From: Purshia tridentata
Lineage: Eukaryota; Streptophyta; Magnoliopsida; Rosales; Rosaceae
Reading direction: 5' to 3'
Assembly: GCA_003254885.1 (NCBI GenBank)
Contig: QANT01007290.1
Coordinates: 1 to 64,000 of the forward strand
DNA length: 64,000 nt
The position numbers and the translations under genes are program-made. Below, piece by piece: positions 13,001-26,756 of this stretch (position 1 is the stretch's first letter; each line of letters starts with the position of its first letter). Below the pieces are notes generated by a model that saw only the letters and a list, made by a program, of their open reading frames with translations, was not told the origin of the DNA and ran no database searches.

Positions 13001-16000
13001 TCTTTTTGGGGGATGAAGAAAGGAAATGTGGCAAATCAGAGGGAACACTTAATCCTGCTACTTGCCAACATTGATGTAAGACACAGAGATCTTGAACATT
13101 ACACAGAGGTAAATCATTGTTCCTTTGATATACTTTATGTTTATTTCTTTTGAGTTTTATATGCTCTCAATTTACCTAAATGTAGTCGTTAGCTTTCATT
13201 GTTATGTGATCATTAAAGATTAACAGAGATCTTATTGCAGTTGAAGAGTGGCACTGTAGAGCAATTGATGCAAAAATTATTTAAGAATTATCGTTCATGG
13301 TATAACTATTTGCATTGTAAAACAAGTATTAGGTGAGTGATGTGGTACTATCAAATTAAAACTTGATGCCCATAAAAGTTCAATTCATATAGAATTGGTA
13401 CCATTGCAGCACTAAAAATTTTCGTTGGTACTCTCTCTCTCTCTTCGCCCTAATTTTCAGGTTCCCTGAAGGTTCTAACAAACAACAATTGGAACTTATT
13501 TACTCAGCTCTCTATCTTCTCATATGGGGTGAAGCTTCAAATATTCGATTCATGCCTGAATGCTTGTGCTACATTTTCCATAAAGTATGTATACTTTCTT
13601 TTCATAGTAGTGAAGCGTTATTAATGGTCTGCAGAGTTTCGTATCATAAAATTGTGCTTATTTCTTGAATGTCTAATATTATATTTAGTTTAATTGCACC
13701 AGGAAACTTCATTTCTTTTCTAAATCAAGGATATCATTTCCTATTTACTATTAAAAAACAAGTAGAAGAACAAGAAAGATGAAAATTACATACTAAATTA
13801 CTAATGAATTGCAAAGTAAAAATAAAAATCACTACAACAGTGTAAGTGGTGCCTGCTAAAGTGTCAGTGCTTTAAATTTCTAGGAACTGCTACATAAATC
13901 ACACTTAAAACATGTTTCTTCCATCCAAATACTAAGTAAACTTACTTGTCATGACAACATCAAAACTACTAACTGAACGACTACAGAAAGTTATATTACT
14001 AATAAGATTTATTTGCAAGTTCATATTAATAAAAATATATTACATTTGTTATAAGAAAAATACTTGTTATATACTATTATAAATCTTTGGTTCTTAAAGT
14101 GTAAACTGTGTAATAGAAAATCATTTTACTCAGAGAGTGAGAGATGTCATGAGACTACAGAGGTGAATAGACTTGTCAATAAATTTATTAATCTAACAAA
14201 ACAAAATCCTTCTAAATAGTGATGACTCTTTGGAATTTCAATCCTCACCAGATGAAGTTATACCACAAATGGAGCCTCAAATAAAATATTGTAAAAATAA
14301 TCCAACTTTGATTTTAGTCACTCAACTGTCAATTTAATAATTACTCATTGAAGAAAGAGTATATGCACATTATTTGTTCTCTTGGGAAATAAATAGTTTA
14401 CTTGGTAATTGATTCTACACCTCTCTTGTCTACAATGTATAGACAAGTGTAAAAATTATATAGTGAAATTGTTAATGAATCATGCTTGTTAGTAATACAC
14501 AATTTTTTCCTAAGTTTTATCTTTTAAATGTACCAAAAATCTTCAAGACTTGGCAATAACTTTTGTTTCCTAATTGTTTAAGATGGCCGATGAGGTATAT
14601 GGAGTTTTATATAGCAATACTCATCCTGTTAGTGGAGAAACATACCAAACAACAGCACGCGATGAAGAATATTTTCTAAGGGAAGTGATAACTCCTATAT
14701 ACCAGGTTTTGTACAAGGTAAGGATGGTATACTACTGCCTGTATTACTTGATGCAAGGCATCTTATTACAATTTTGTATTTGAGAATTCAAATTTTCTTT
14801 TTGTTGCAAAGGAATCAAAGAGAAACAAAATGGGCCAGGCAAGTCATTCAAGATGGAGAAATTATGATGACCTAAATGAATACTTTTGGTTAGTATCTTG
14901 GATGGTAAATTTTGTCACACCCCATTCAGATGTAAAATAGCTGAAAGGGCTGTTTGTTCTTTCTAGGTCTGCAAAATGCTTTAAGCTAGGGTGGCCGATG
15001 GACCCTAAAGCAGATTTTTTTAGGCATTCAGATGGGATACAACCTGCAAATGAGGTACTTATCTTTGTTTGTTTGTCTGTTTATTTATTTGGGTGGGGCT
15101 GGGTCAACTAAAAACTTAGACATTTTGGAAACAATTCTATTAAAATATCAATCTTTTCATATGAATTGGACTTCTTGTCTGCTATTGGTGTACCTCTCTC
15201 TTGTTTGATCCAAAAATTATGTTTCTTCTGAAAAATTATTTCCAGTGTATACACTCATGTGCATGCATTTGTGCCCATACTTTACATATATAACATAAAA
15301 TATGTCTACATGCATATGAATTTTGTAATAGAGTTGTTTTGATTTCATATATGTTTGACAGAGGCCAAATCAATCTGCTGGCGGGAGGAGGAAGCCAAAA
15401 ACAAATTTTGTTGAAGTCCGAACATTTCTTCACTTGTATAGAAGTTTTGATCGAATGTGGATATTCTTTATATTGGCTTTCCAGGTAGTCTTAAAGATTG
15501 ATTATGTGCTTGTAATTTAAGTAAATGGAGATAAAATAGGATGATGCTGAGGGTTTTGTTGGTTAAGAAAAAATTGTTGACATCCTTACTGCTAAGGGTA
15601 TTATATAATAATTTTTTGAAATTTCTGCCTGCTTGGAAAGTTTATTGGGGAAAGCTATGTTATCTTTAGACTTGACCTTTAGGGGAGCTTTTTCATATGT
15701 GCCAAAATTGCAACTCATGAACAAAAGGGTTGTTGGTATAATTCTCAAATACATAAAGATTGTATTTTAAACAAAATTCAGGGGAGGTTGAAGTAATTAT
15801 TTCCTTTTATTTCTTGAGAATTCTCTTTAAGGAATGTGCCTCACTATTATTCTGACTTTTAGGCTATGGTTATTGTTGCATGGAGTCCTTCTGGATCTCT
15901 CACTGCTTTATTTGATGCGGATGTCTTCAGAAGTGTTTTAAGCATCTTCATTACTTATGCTTTCCTCAATTTAATACAAGGTAATGGTGATACCTTAAAT

Positions 16001-19000
16001 ATTGGACTTTTTTATTTTTCCATATTATGTAATGGTGGGAGTTCCTGGGAGTTGTTTCAATATAATGTATAGCAATTATATTTGTTTCTAATGGCCTGCA
16101 ATCAATTTAGTGATTTTTTTATACTTTTCACTTTCTTATCTTGTGTATCTATGTTCTGCAGCTACTTTGGATATAATTCTCAGTTGGAGGGCCTGGAAGA
16201 GTTTGAGATTCACTCAAATACTACGATACCTCTTGAAATTTGCTGTAGCTGTTATGTGGGCTGTGGTTTTCCCTATTGGTTATTCTAGTTCTGTGCAGAA
16301 TCCTACAGGACTTCTGAAATTCTTCAGTAGTTGGGCTGGGGATTGGCGGAATCAGTCATTTTATAATTACGCTGTTGCAATATATATGGTTCCTAATATA
16401 TTGGCTGCTATTCTATTTTTTCTTCCATTTGTTCGGTACCACGTAGAGCGTTCAAACTGGCGCATTGTCACCCTTTTTATGTGGTGGGCTCAGGCAAGAA
16501 TGTCCTGCTTTTATAACCAAAGTTCTTGTTTTCTTATGTTTGTTGTATATATCTTTGTGATTTAGTTTGGGCTAATTTAAATGTTCTTTACATGTTTCTG
16601 GCCATACTGCAGCCAAAACTGTATGTAGGAAGAGGCATGCATGAGGACATCTTCTCACTGCTGAAGTAAGGGGAAAAAAGTCTTCATTTTTTGTTTGTTC
16701 TTCACATTTTTGAGAGATGGGTGTTGAACGTGCGTGGGTAAATCCTTGAGGGGTTTGCCATTTTGTTGTTTGTCTTTCTAGTTTCTACTCATTAGTCATT
16801 ACTTTGGATATTTGATTTCTGGTACGGATGTGCTGATATAACAGAATTACCTTTTTTATTTGATCAGATATACATTGTTTTGGATCATGCTGCTAATCAG
16901 CAAACTGGCATTCAGCTACTACGTTGAGGTGATTTCTCTTAAATATTATTTTTCTGATCTGAAAACCCTTGTATTTTATTTTCTGTTTCTTATTCATGTT
17001 CACATGCATGCATATTTTTTTCATTGCAATCTTGGAAGCCTGTAAACCACAAACATTCTTGTCTAGAAAGTAGAATCTTCTTAATCCAATACCATAATTA
17101 TCATAAGTCATATTAGTTCATCTTGGCAACCTTAACCTGAAGGTTAATTTCCTTCTTGAAGATAGCTTGACATATTTTCTCATTATCCTTGCCCACCTAA
17201 TTTATTCCTGGCTCAACTCTCGGCTGTATTCCTGTTGCACATATCAAATCCTTGAACCACAAATTATGTCCAGCCTTATCCCACCATAATGAGATTGGCA
17301 GTACATATTTTACCGTTGCTTCTCTACATCAGTTATAAGTCATATTTGAAGATTACCACATAATCTATAACCTTAGAAATTATGAGAAATCAAGTAATAG
17401 ATTCATTGAGGAAGGTGGGATGATGAAATGTTAAATTACCTGAATTTGTTCTCATTGGTCAGTGAAAAAGATTATTGTTGGAAACCAGAAGCAACATATG
17501 TAAAGAGCATCGCATGATTTCTAATCTTAGCCAGCAACAAGTGTCCTCAACTCCATGAGCCTGAACTCAAACTTCTAAACCTATTTTATTTTATCTTAAT
17601 GTCGTTCCTTAACTTTTCTGCTACCGTTGTCTCCTAATGTTATTCACCTATATCCCAATAACAGCATTTTTTTTTTTGGATTGGAAATAAAAAGAATTAT
17701 TTACCGTTTCAATTTGTGAAGCATGAAGCATTCATTTGTATGAATAATCATATTTGTATACATGATAAATAGACTGTGCAGCTTCTTTAACCTTCCTGTT
17801 CACAAGTTGATGCTCAGATACTGAATTCATGTATACCAGGTCTTAGAACTAGGGAATAAGCACTCAGGTTCCTGGGGTGTGTTAAGTAAACCTTTTAGAA
17901 TCATTTTTCGGTTACTGTAAAGTTTGTTTTTCTTTTTTGAGGATCTGTTGAATTTATAATTTTTCTAAGATTTGTTTGTACATTTCTGGTAATAGATACT
18001 GCCACTTGTTGGACCAACAATTTTGGTAATGGAGATGCATATTGATAATTATCAATGGCATGAGTTCTTTCCAAATGGTAATATGTCAAACTCTGTTTTA
18101 CTATTTTTACTTTTATTTTGTCTGCAACCATAGCCTGTGCTAACTACAAAGTCACGTTTGGAACTGATGTAGTAACTCATAATATCGGTGTTGTTATTGC
18201 AATATGGGCTCCAATTGTCCTGGTAAGTTAATTGGTAAAGAATTTGTTTGAGTGAAAAATGTCATCTGCTAAAATGTGCATTTCTGGTACACTGTTATGC
18301 TGTTTACCACTTTGCAATGATTTATTGGTACATAGGTTTATTTTATGGATGCACAAATATGGTATGCAATATATTCTACTCTGTTTGGTGGGATTCACGG
18401 AGCCTTCAGCCATTTGGGTGAGGTCAGTGGCCAATTAACATTCACTTTGTATTTACTAGTATCTGTTTTTCTTTGTAAGTATTTTCTTATATAAGTATAA
18501 ATATCTGTCTCAACTGGGATCAATTTTTCTCTTCCCGCTGATCACTTTGTTCCATTTGTTGTCTATCAGATACGGACCCTTGGGATGCTGCGGTCCAGAT
18601 TTGATGCTGTGCCTTCAGCTTTCAGTGATCGCCTTATGCCGTCAGCCAATAAGGAGAACAAAAAGAAAAAACACGTGGTGGTACTAACTTTAACCAGTGT
18701 TTTCATATTGCTCTCTAGTACATGAAATTTCAGTTGATTTTTTTTCCACATTGTATTCCATACCAGATATAAACGATTTGCATACCAAATACATATGTGG
18801 GTAATTTGTTTGGCGCTTCTTGCCAGTTACACAAACATGACTTGGAGCCTTTTATATTCTTTGTCTTTGGCTAAAAGTAAACACTTTGACATGGCAGGAT
18901 GAGGCACTTGAACGAAAGAACATTGCCATTTTCTCTCATGTGTGGAATGAATTCATAAATTCTATGCGATTGGAAGACCTGATCAGCAATAGGTTATGAC

Positions 19001-22000
19001 TGCTTCTTGCTCTATAATTTTTTTTCTTTTGAAATTCTATTCATACCCCCTAACTTGCTCACTATACTCCCTATTTCTAAAACTCTTATTTTACCCTTAA
19101 TAAAAAGAAAAAAATGAAATAATCAGGGAAAATTAAAAAAAGAAAACCAAGAAGCCACCCCACCCCTCCCCTCTTCACCCTAAAAGTCCCTTCCCACTGC
19201 CGGCCACCTTCCCCTCCTCTCTCTTTACTTTCCCTCTCTTTTCTTTCCCTCTCTTTCTTTCTCTTTATTTCTCTTTTCTTCTCCTTCTCTCCCTTCATTG
19301 ACCTCCATCCTGGAATAGATTGATCTGGTGACCTTGCTGGCTTCCAATCTGCTCTGATAGGGGGTCCACTGGTGGAGAAGGAAGAGAGAGAGAGAGAGAG
19401 CACCGGTGGTGAGGGGAGGGGTTGGGGTAGGGCTGCTGTATTGGGTGGGTTTCAGAGAAAAAATTTGAATGGGGGTGGGTACCAATAGAACTACTCATTT
19501 ATCTTTTACAGCCCTACTACTTCTTGCTCTGTAAACCATACAACAATTTAAGTTTCTGATTATATCCTTTGACTTTAAACCATTCAGAGACAGAGATCTG
19601 CTGCTTGTTCCGTATTCTTCAAGTGATGTGTCTGTTGTCCAGTGGCCTCCATTTTTGCTTGCTAGTAAGGTATACACTTTGCATGGCTCCATATGTTAAT
19701 TCTATGCTCAAACTCCATCTGTCACTCATATTTTGTTTTCACATGTGAAGATTCCTATAGCATTAGACATGGCAAAAGATTTTACAGGGAAGGCGGATGG
19801 TGATTTATTTAGGAAGATTAAGAGTGATGATTATATGTACTCAGCAGTAATTGAATGCTACGAGACACTTAGGGATATTATATTTGGCCTTCTGGATGAG
19901 GAAGCAGATAAGATGTAAGTCAGAAACATACCAGCTTGAATTTCATGGATAACCACCACCTGCTCATTTATATCCTTTTGTTGAATAAATCAAAACAAAT
20001 CCTTTCTACTCTTGTTTTATAAAAAAAATCATGAATTTTTTTTTCTTAAATAACAGGATTGTAAGGCAGATATGTTATGAAGTAGACAGTAGTATACAGC
20101 AGCAGAGATTTTTGACTAATTTTCGCATGAGTGGGCTGCCATCTCTTAGCGAGAAGTTGGAGAAATTTCTAAAACTCTTGGTAATACTTCCTTCACTGCC
20201 TTTGTTTTTTTTCAATGCTGAGTTTTTCAGTAGTGTACAGTGTGTACTGATAGACATTGTCGCGACATTGTACTAGTTGTGTCTGAGTACTTTAGTTGGT
20301 ATGTTGACAGGTGGGTGAAGATGAGAATGCTGAGCGTCAGATAATCAATGTCCTTCAAGATATCATGGAGATTATCACGCAGGATGTGATGATAAATGGC
20401 CACGAGTAAGTACTGAGGAATAAATACATTCTGGAGACGGAACAAAAAATGTAGTATTTCACCACCAAATGGGCCTTTCTGTCTCTTGTCTGTTAATGGT
20501 TTTCCTCTTCTCTTTGCAGAATCCTAGAAGCAGCTCACTACATAGATGGTCAATTTGCCAAGAAGGAGCAAAGATTTCAAAAGATTAGCATATCACTTAC
20601 ACAACAAACATCTTGGACAGAGAAGGTAACTTTGGCGGATATGCTTTCATTAAAAACATTAACTGAACATTTAAGATCTTTTGGTCTTATTGTCCTCTAC
20701 ATTAATATAGGTTGTTAGGCTTCATTTGCTTTTGACCGTCAAGGAATCTGCCATCAATGTGCCTCAAAACTTGGAAGCTCGCAGGCGCATTACTTTCTTT
20801 GCGAACTCCTTATTCATGAACATGCCCCGTGCTCCGAAAGTTCGTGACATGCTCTCCTTTAGGTAAGTCATTATGAACACCAAGTTTGTCAATGGAAAAT
20901 TTTAGGTTGCTAAATGGAATAGGGGATTCATAAAAAAGCAATCCTTTTTGGACAACTGACAAATTTCTGAAATTAGGTTAAAGGTGAAGGATCAATATAG
21001 TTTTGTACTAACATGTTGAACTTTTTTTCAAGATATTCATTTCTTACCAATTTCTAGATTTGTTCTAGGGATTCGGGGTCTGTAAAATATGAAAGGATGC
21101 ATATTTTTATCAACTATATATTTTGTGGTGGTCTTCAAATTTCTTTTTCCTGATTTATGGTTCAGTGTTCTGACTCCTTATTACAAGGAAGATGTCCTTT
21201 ATTCTGATGACGAACTTACAAAGGAAAATGAGGATGGAATCTCAATTTTATTCTACCTGCAGAAAATATATCCTGGTGTGTTTTAGTCGCATTTCTACGT
21301 TATTCTTTTCGTTGTTTGGAATATATGAACTTACACCTGCCAACCAACCATGACTGCCAACTAGATGAATGGACAAATTTCCAGGATCGCATAAATGACC
21401 CTAAACTTGAGTATTTAGATAATCAGAAGTCGGAGTTAACTCGTCAGTGGGTATCTTACAGGGGACAGACACTTTCTAGAACAGGTCCGGATAATTAGTA
21501 ATGTTGTCTCTTGTAGAAGTTTCATTTACTTGTATGAACTTAAAATTCCTATCTATATTTTTCTGCTAGTGAGAGGGATGATGTACTATAGGAAAGCTCT
21601 AGACCTTCAATGTGTCCTGGAAACAGAAGGAGCAAGTGGTTAGTGCCCTCTGTCACAGATACTGTGTTTCAACTCCAGATCAATGTTCCTGACTTTGGTA
21701 CCAAAGTTTTGTAAAAGCTAATATAGTGGCAAATTGTTATTTTGCAGGCTACCAAAACATGGAATTTGGTGAAAAAGATGAGAAGGCTTTTCTTGATCGG
21801 GCACAAGCTCTTGCAGATTTGAAGTTTACTTATGTAGTTTCTTGTCAGGTCTTTGGTGCTCAGAAAAATTCCAGTGAACCTCGAGACAAAAGTTGTTACA
21901 ATAATATTCTCAAGCTGATGCTAACGTGAGTCAATATCACCATAAGATGAACAATACGTTGTTTCCTTTGTTATTTAAATTGTTTATAGCATCTTTAAAA

Positions 22001-25000
22001 TATGCAAATTTTGTGTAGGTATCCATCTCTACGTGTTGCTTACATAGATACAGTAGAGAAGCCAATGAATGGAAAAAACCAAAAACATTATTTTTCCGTT
22101 CTGGTCAAGGGATGTGACAAATGGGATGAGGTATGGAAGAAAAAACTACTAGTTTTAAATCCTTGTCTGTCTGTCTGTCTCGCTGTCTGTCTCTCTGTCT
22201 GTCTCTCTCTCTGTCTCTCTCTCTGTCTCTCTCTCTGTCTCTCTCTCTCTGTCTCTGCTTTCTGTTCTGGTCAAGGGAGGTGACAAATGGGATGTGTGCA
22301 TTGCTAGGAAATATACCGCATCAAGCTTCCAGGCCCCCCAACAGTAATTGGTGAAGGAAAACCTGAAAATCAAAATCATGCCATTGTCTTTACTCGTGGG
22401 GAAGCTCTGCAGACAATAGACATGAATCAGGTGGCTCTCCTTATGCCTTAATGTAATCTAGGATTACAATTGTGTTTTCTTATTGGTAAAAGGAAAAAGG
22501 TGTTTTATTCTTCTTCTTCTTTTTATCCTATTTCTAGGATAATTACTTTGAAGAAGCTTTCAAAATGAGAAATGTGTTGGAGGAATTTCTAAAGCCTCGC
22601 CGTGGGGAACGAAAACCCACAATTTTGGGTCTAAGGGAGCATATATTCACTGGAAGGTCAGCCTTTAATATATCTCTTTAAAATTATTGGACCTTTATGA
22701 CTGCTATGACAGGTATAGCAGGCAGCTATATTCTACAAATTAGTGGCAACTGTATTGTTATCTGCTTATTTTCTTTTTCCTCAATCTACAGTGTTTCATC
22801 GCTTGCTTGGTTCATGTCCAATCAAGAGACTAGTTTTGTAACTATTGGCCAACGAATTTTGGCAAATCCACTGAGGTAAACCTTAAATTACATTCAACTT
22901 GAAGCCACATTTCAGGTTGAATTTTCACTATATATGTGCATCTTTTCTTCTTCTTGGTTCTGTCCTTCCATTTCTTTTCGGTGGGTCGACTTTTTTTTTT
23001 CTTTTTCTTTTTTTGTGGGGTTGTGTGGTGGGGACCGCTTAATTAAGTGGGATAATACTGAATCCCCTTTTTCCTTGTTATTAGACTAGTTTTGTAACTA
23101 TTTATATGCCATTCTTTTTTATGAGAATTTATATACCATTCTGGTATCTATCTAATGACATTCTAACTTGACAGGGTACGGTTCCATTACGGTCATCCTG
23201 ATATATTTGACAGAATCTTCCACATAACAAGGGGTGGCATAAGCAAAGCTTCAAAAGTAATTAACTTGAGCGAGGATATATTTGCAGGTAATTTTTCATT
23301 CATGAGAATCCCAGACTAATAAGTATGGTCTAGATTGACTAATTGTGTTGATGTCTTCAGGGTATAATTCAATTATGCGTGGAGGTTTTATAACCCACCA
23401 TGAGTATATCCAAGTAGGAAAGGGGCGTGATGTGGGAATGAATCAAATATCACTCTTTGAGGCTAAGGTTGCAAATGGAAATGGAGAGCAGACACTTAGC
23501 CGTGATGTTTATCGGCTTGGGCGTCGGTTCGATTTCTTCAGAATGCTGTCTTTTTACTTCACAACAGTTGGATTCTATTTTAGTAGTATGGTATGTTAGC
23601 CAAACTAATCTCTTTGGTTTATTAATTTACTTATTTTTACCTGTAGACAATATGTTGGATTTTGTTACGAGTCTTTGCACTTGGTTAAAGAATCTTTTGT
23701 CTAAAGACCAGGTTGGATGATGTTTATTCATGGGAAGAGATCAAAGTTTTAAGTGATTGTACAACCATAATAGATGTTACTAATACATATGGAGATGAAA
23801 GGTTCAGGCCAACTGCGTCTTGATTTAGATGCCTACTGATATATATTTAGTAATATAGAGTTTTTTTATTGTATTTCTTTAATTGATTAATGGGGCAGCT
23901 GATAAAGAAGTCGGCTGTACTTATATCAATAGGATGGGGTGGTTTTGAGGCTTGTTTTGGTTGGTGTTGGCCTTATGTGTAGATGTTGCTTGGAGTGTCG
24001 TATTTTAATGGATTGCAGCTTGAACAGATATTATCTTGTTTCAGGTAACTGTGCTGACTGTATATGTGTTTTTATATGGACGTCTATACATGGTTATGAG
24101 TGGACTGGAGAGTGAGATCCTGGATAACCCAGTCATACATGAGACCAAGGCCTTTGAAGAAGCTTTGGCTACCCAGTCTGTCTTTCAACTGGGTTTGTTG
24201 CTGGTGCTTCCCATGGTTATGGAAATTGGCCTGGAGAAAGGGTTTCGCACTGCCTTGGGCGATTTCATCATCATGCAGCTGCAGCTGGCCTCAGTTTTCT
24301 TCACGTTCCAACTAGGAACAAAAGCACATTACTATGGAAGGACAATCTTACATGGAGGATCTAAATACCGAGCAACTGGCCGCGGTTTTGTTGTTTTCCA
24401 TGCAAAGTTTGCTGATAACTACAGGCTGTATTCACGCAGTCACTTTGTGAAAGGGTTGGAGCTGTTTATTCTGCTGGTTGTGTATGGTGTCTATGGGAAT
24501 GCCTATAGGAGTTCAAATCTGTATTTCTTCATTACTTTCTCCATGTGGTTTCTGGTTGGTTCCTGGTTGTTTGCTCCTTTTGTGTTCAATCCTTCCTGTT
24601 TTGAATGGCAAAAAACAGTAGATGATTGGACGGATTGGAAGAGGTGGATGGGAAATCGAGGTGGTATTGGGATCTCACCTGACAAAAGTTGGGAATCATG
24701 GTGGGATGAAGAACAGGAGCACCTCAAACACACAGTTATCCGGGGAAGAGTTCTTGAGATAATACTTGCATGCCGCTTCTTTATTTACCAATATGGAATT
24801 GTATACCACCTTGATATTGCTCATCGCAGCAAGAGTTTGCTGGTATTATTTTCGTTCAGTTATATTTGACTATTTGTTCTCTTGTTGGCCTTTCAATTAT
24901 TGTTTAGGTTTAAGGCACAAATTTACAACCATTTCAATTTCTTTGTAGGTGTATGGACTTTCTTGGGTAGTTATGGTAACTGTTCTTCTCGTCTTAAAGG

Positions 25001-25883
25001 TATGGAAATGGAAATCACAAATAAGCATGTTTTGAAGTACAAGTTGTTTATTGTTTGAGTCTTTTGCCTGGGTTATAGATAAAATGCCATTTCTCTATGC
25101 ATTGTCTTTACAGATTAGTCAGGAAAACATACATGTGTATGCCTCTTTATTTGATCTGATGTTGCCTATTCATTCACATGTTTCTGTCAGATGGTTTCAA
25201 TGGGTAGACGAAGCTTTGGCACTGACTTTCAGCTCATGTTCAGGATTCTGAAAGCACTTCTTTTTCTTGGCTTCATGTCAGTCATGACAGTCCTATTTGT
25301 AGTTTGTGGCCTTACTATTTCAGATCTATTTGCTGCTATCCTTGCTTTCTTGCCCACAGGGTGGGCCCTTCTTCTAGTAAGTTAAAATCTTTTCTGTAGT
25401 TTCTGCAACATATAGTGCCTTGAGAGTTTTTCATTTCAAATTACCAGTGTCAAAATCATGTGGTTCTTAATTAAATAGGGTTGATTCATTAATTTGTGGG
25501 GAATGTCTTAACAACATGTGCTTCTTTTGTCTTCCATGCATTTCCTCTAGCCTAAGACCTTGAACCCTATATGTTTTGATGTTTTGCTAATGAATTGTAG
25601 TCACTTAACCAAATGTTTATTCTGTCCTTTCAAGATTGGGCAAGCATGCAGATTGATGGTTAAGAAACTAGGATTCTGGGAATCAATAAAGGAGCTTGGA
25701 AGAGCATACGATTATATAATGGGAGTGTTCATCTTCACGCCCACAGCCGTTTTGTCATGGTTCCCATTTGTATCTGAGTTCCAAACACGCTTGCTCTTCA
25801 ACCAAGCATTCAGCAGAGGCCTACAAATTTCGATGATTCTTGCAGGAAGAAAAGATAAGACGGCTTCTAGGGATGGATCTTGA
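10010..25883 (+). CDS. CALS7: Callose synthase, CALS6/CALS7 type (GSL family)
   Basis: Makes beta-1,3-glucan (callose) from UDP-glucose at the plasma membrane. Forty-two exons join in frame to 1,919 aa, the usual family length. Exon ends: 10010-10220, 11445-11545, 11746-11858, 11953-12040, 12141-12254, 12367-12516, 13019-13108, 13241-13332, 13461-13584, 14583-14717, 14812-14888, 14967-15054, 15362-15484, 15863-15980, 16162-16493, 16613-16665, 16868-16928, 17996-18077, 18173-18222, 18336-18422, 18570-18680, 18898-18992, 19588-19669, 19751-19914, 20057-20180, 20311-20405, 20520-20625, 20711-20862, 21166-21275, 21365-21484, 21570-21638, 21748-21925, 22019-22130, 22308-22430, 22538-22656, 22792-22875, 23175-23287, 23361-23590, 24045-24842, 24949-24999, 25191-25376, 25635-25883. 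The N-terminus is cytosolic ([20 protein letters not shown], then the FEKAH and [12 protein letters not shown] blocks). Next come membrane segments, a large catalytic loop, and a C-terminal membrane domain with an RATG motif near residue 1601, a proposed UDP-glucose site. FHGFEKAH has Gly where relatives have Ala. Resemblance is closest to CALS7 (sieve-plate callose), but the gene order points to the CALS6 (GSL11) locus, so the symbol covers both possibilities. No disabling change seen. The exon 21 end is ambiguous by 3-6 bases. Confidence 0.93.
10602..10650. repeat. Poly-T micro-insertion with 14-bp flanking repeat
   Basis: TCACAGTAATAAAC is repeated exactly at 10602-10615 and 10637-10650. 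The 21 bases between are thirteen T followed by GGCCGAAA; on the minus strand this is TTTCGGCC plus a poly(A) tail. This is the clearest member of the micro-insertion set. It lies in intron 1 of callose synthase. Confidence 0.7.
10721..10749. repeat. Perfect short palindrome in callose synthase intron 1
   Basis: The arm TACCAACTGAAATG is followed after a single T by its exact reverse complement, giving 14-bp arms. A further partial copy of the arm (CATTTCAGTTGG) lies at about 10655-10666. It may be the core of a decayed foldback element. Confidence 0.5.
10917..11200. repeat. 142-bp near-identical tandem duplication in intron 1
   Basis: The segment 10917-11058 is repeated directly at 11059-11200. 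Reading base by base I find one difference (A in copy 1, G in copy 2, in the context AAATT[A/G]GCATTTTT). There are no coding consequences. Confidence 0.9.
19003..19533 (-). mobile_element. Probable ~500-bp retroposed insertion in intron 22
   Basis: Near-identical 14-mers (CTTCTTGCTCTATA at 19003-19016, CTTCTTGCTCTGTA at 19520-19533) flank about 503 bases. The insert starts with a T run at its left edge, so on the minus strand it would end in poly(A), as a retroposed copy does. Its middle (19200-19310) is strongly pyrimidine-rich on the plus strand, and it is more GC-rich than the surrounding intron. It has no recognised coding content. It could be an unclassified SINE-like element or a copied transcript piece. 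Confidence 0.45.
22098..22307. repeat. Duplicated exon end plus CTGT/CTCT microsatellite in intron 33
   Basis: The last 33 bases of exon 33 (22098-22130) recur inside the following intron at 22264-22296 with two mismatches. The interval 22164-22255 is a mixed CTGT/CTCT repeat. The intronic copy has lost the GT donor (GAGGTA in the exon copy, GTGTGC in the intron copy), so the authentic splice site stays unique. Confidence 0.85.
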
Positions 25884-26756
25884 ACTCCTTAGCATTCCAC
25901 GTTCATGTCCACATTAGAGTAAAATTTATTTTTATGAGGCAGCAGATCAAGTAGAGTGACTTGCATTATTAGAATTAGAATAGAAACTGACTGGATTGCT
26001 GCTATTCATTCAGACATTCACTGTGCATCTTTGTTTCCGCTTGTAATGTAAAATTGAAAATTTTGAATGTTCATTGAAACCGTTGTTGGAGCCAAAACCT
26101 CTGCTTTTGGGTTTTAGGTACAGATTCATTCAGCTTTTCTATATACCAGACCTTTCAAACCAAATTTTGCTCCCTACCTTGTTCTTCAATTTGTCTGAAA
26201 CTTGTCTAAAAAGAGGTTCTCAGACTAATCATGATTCATGAACTCAAAATATACAACAATCAAAAATAAGGGTCTCAAATCTCAAAGGAACACTTTCCAT
26301 TGAAAACTTCCATTTTTACAATAATTAATCATAACAATTGGAGGAGACCCAATTCTCCCACTCTACAGTCACAGCATACAACCCCAATTCGATACCCAAG
26401 TTGATGATGCCAAAGAAACCCAATTTCAATTTAAAATCCAGACTGTTGGTCTAATCTGACGGTGGATCTTAATTTTGCACATATGGGTCCCAGTCTCCCA
26501 GACAATAGAAGTCAAGTTAAAAATAAACATGATTTCGCCACGTGTTGACTTTTTACCTATACAAATGACTAATGAGATTGAAAGGCCAAAATTCAGGTTG
26601 CAATTACCAAACGCTTGAGATTGAGAGGGAAGCGCCAACAAGAGCTGCAGCCAGCAGCAACCAGCTACAATTAAGCTCTCAGTACTCTCTCTCTCTCTCT
26701 CTCTCTCTTATATTTCCTTTGTGCTTTATGTCTTGTCTTCTGTTTGGTCCCGAGAA
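25884..26756. other. Callose synthase 3' UTR and upstream region of the next gene
   Basis: The first few hundred bases are the callose synthase 3' UTR. From about 26530 the sequence looks like a promoter and leader: a CCACGTGTTGAC segment near 26538 combines a G-box-like and a W-box-like core, and a CT repeat at 26685-26709 resembles a plant 5' leader. No gene is seen inside. Confidence 0.5.

Noticed and set aside
19086-19498. Minus-strand open frames rich in Glu, Lys and Arg
   Set aside because: They follow from a pyrimidine-rich repeat read on the other strand and lie inside a callose synthase intron; no domain content.
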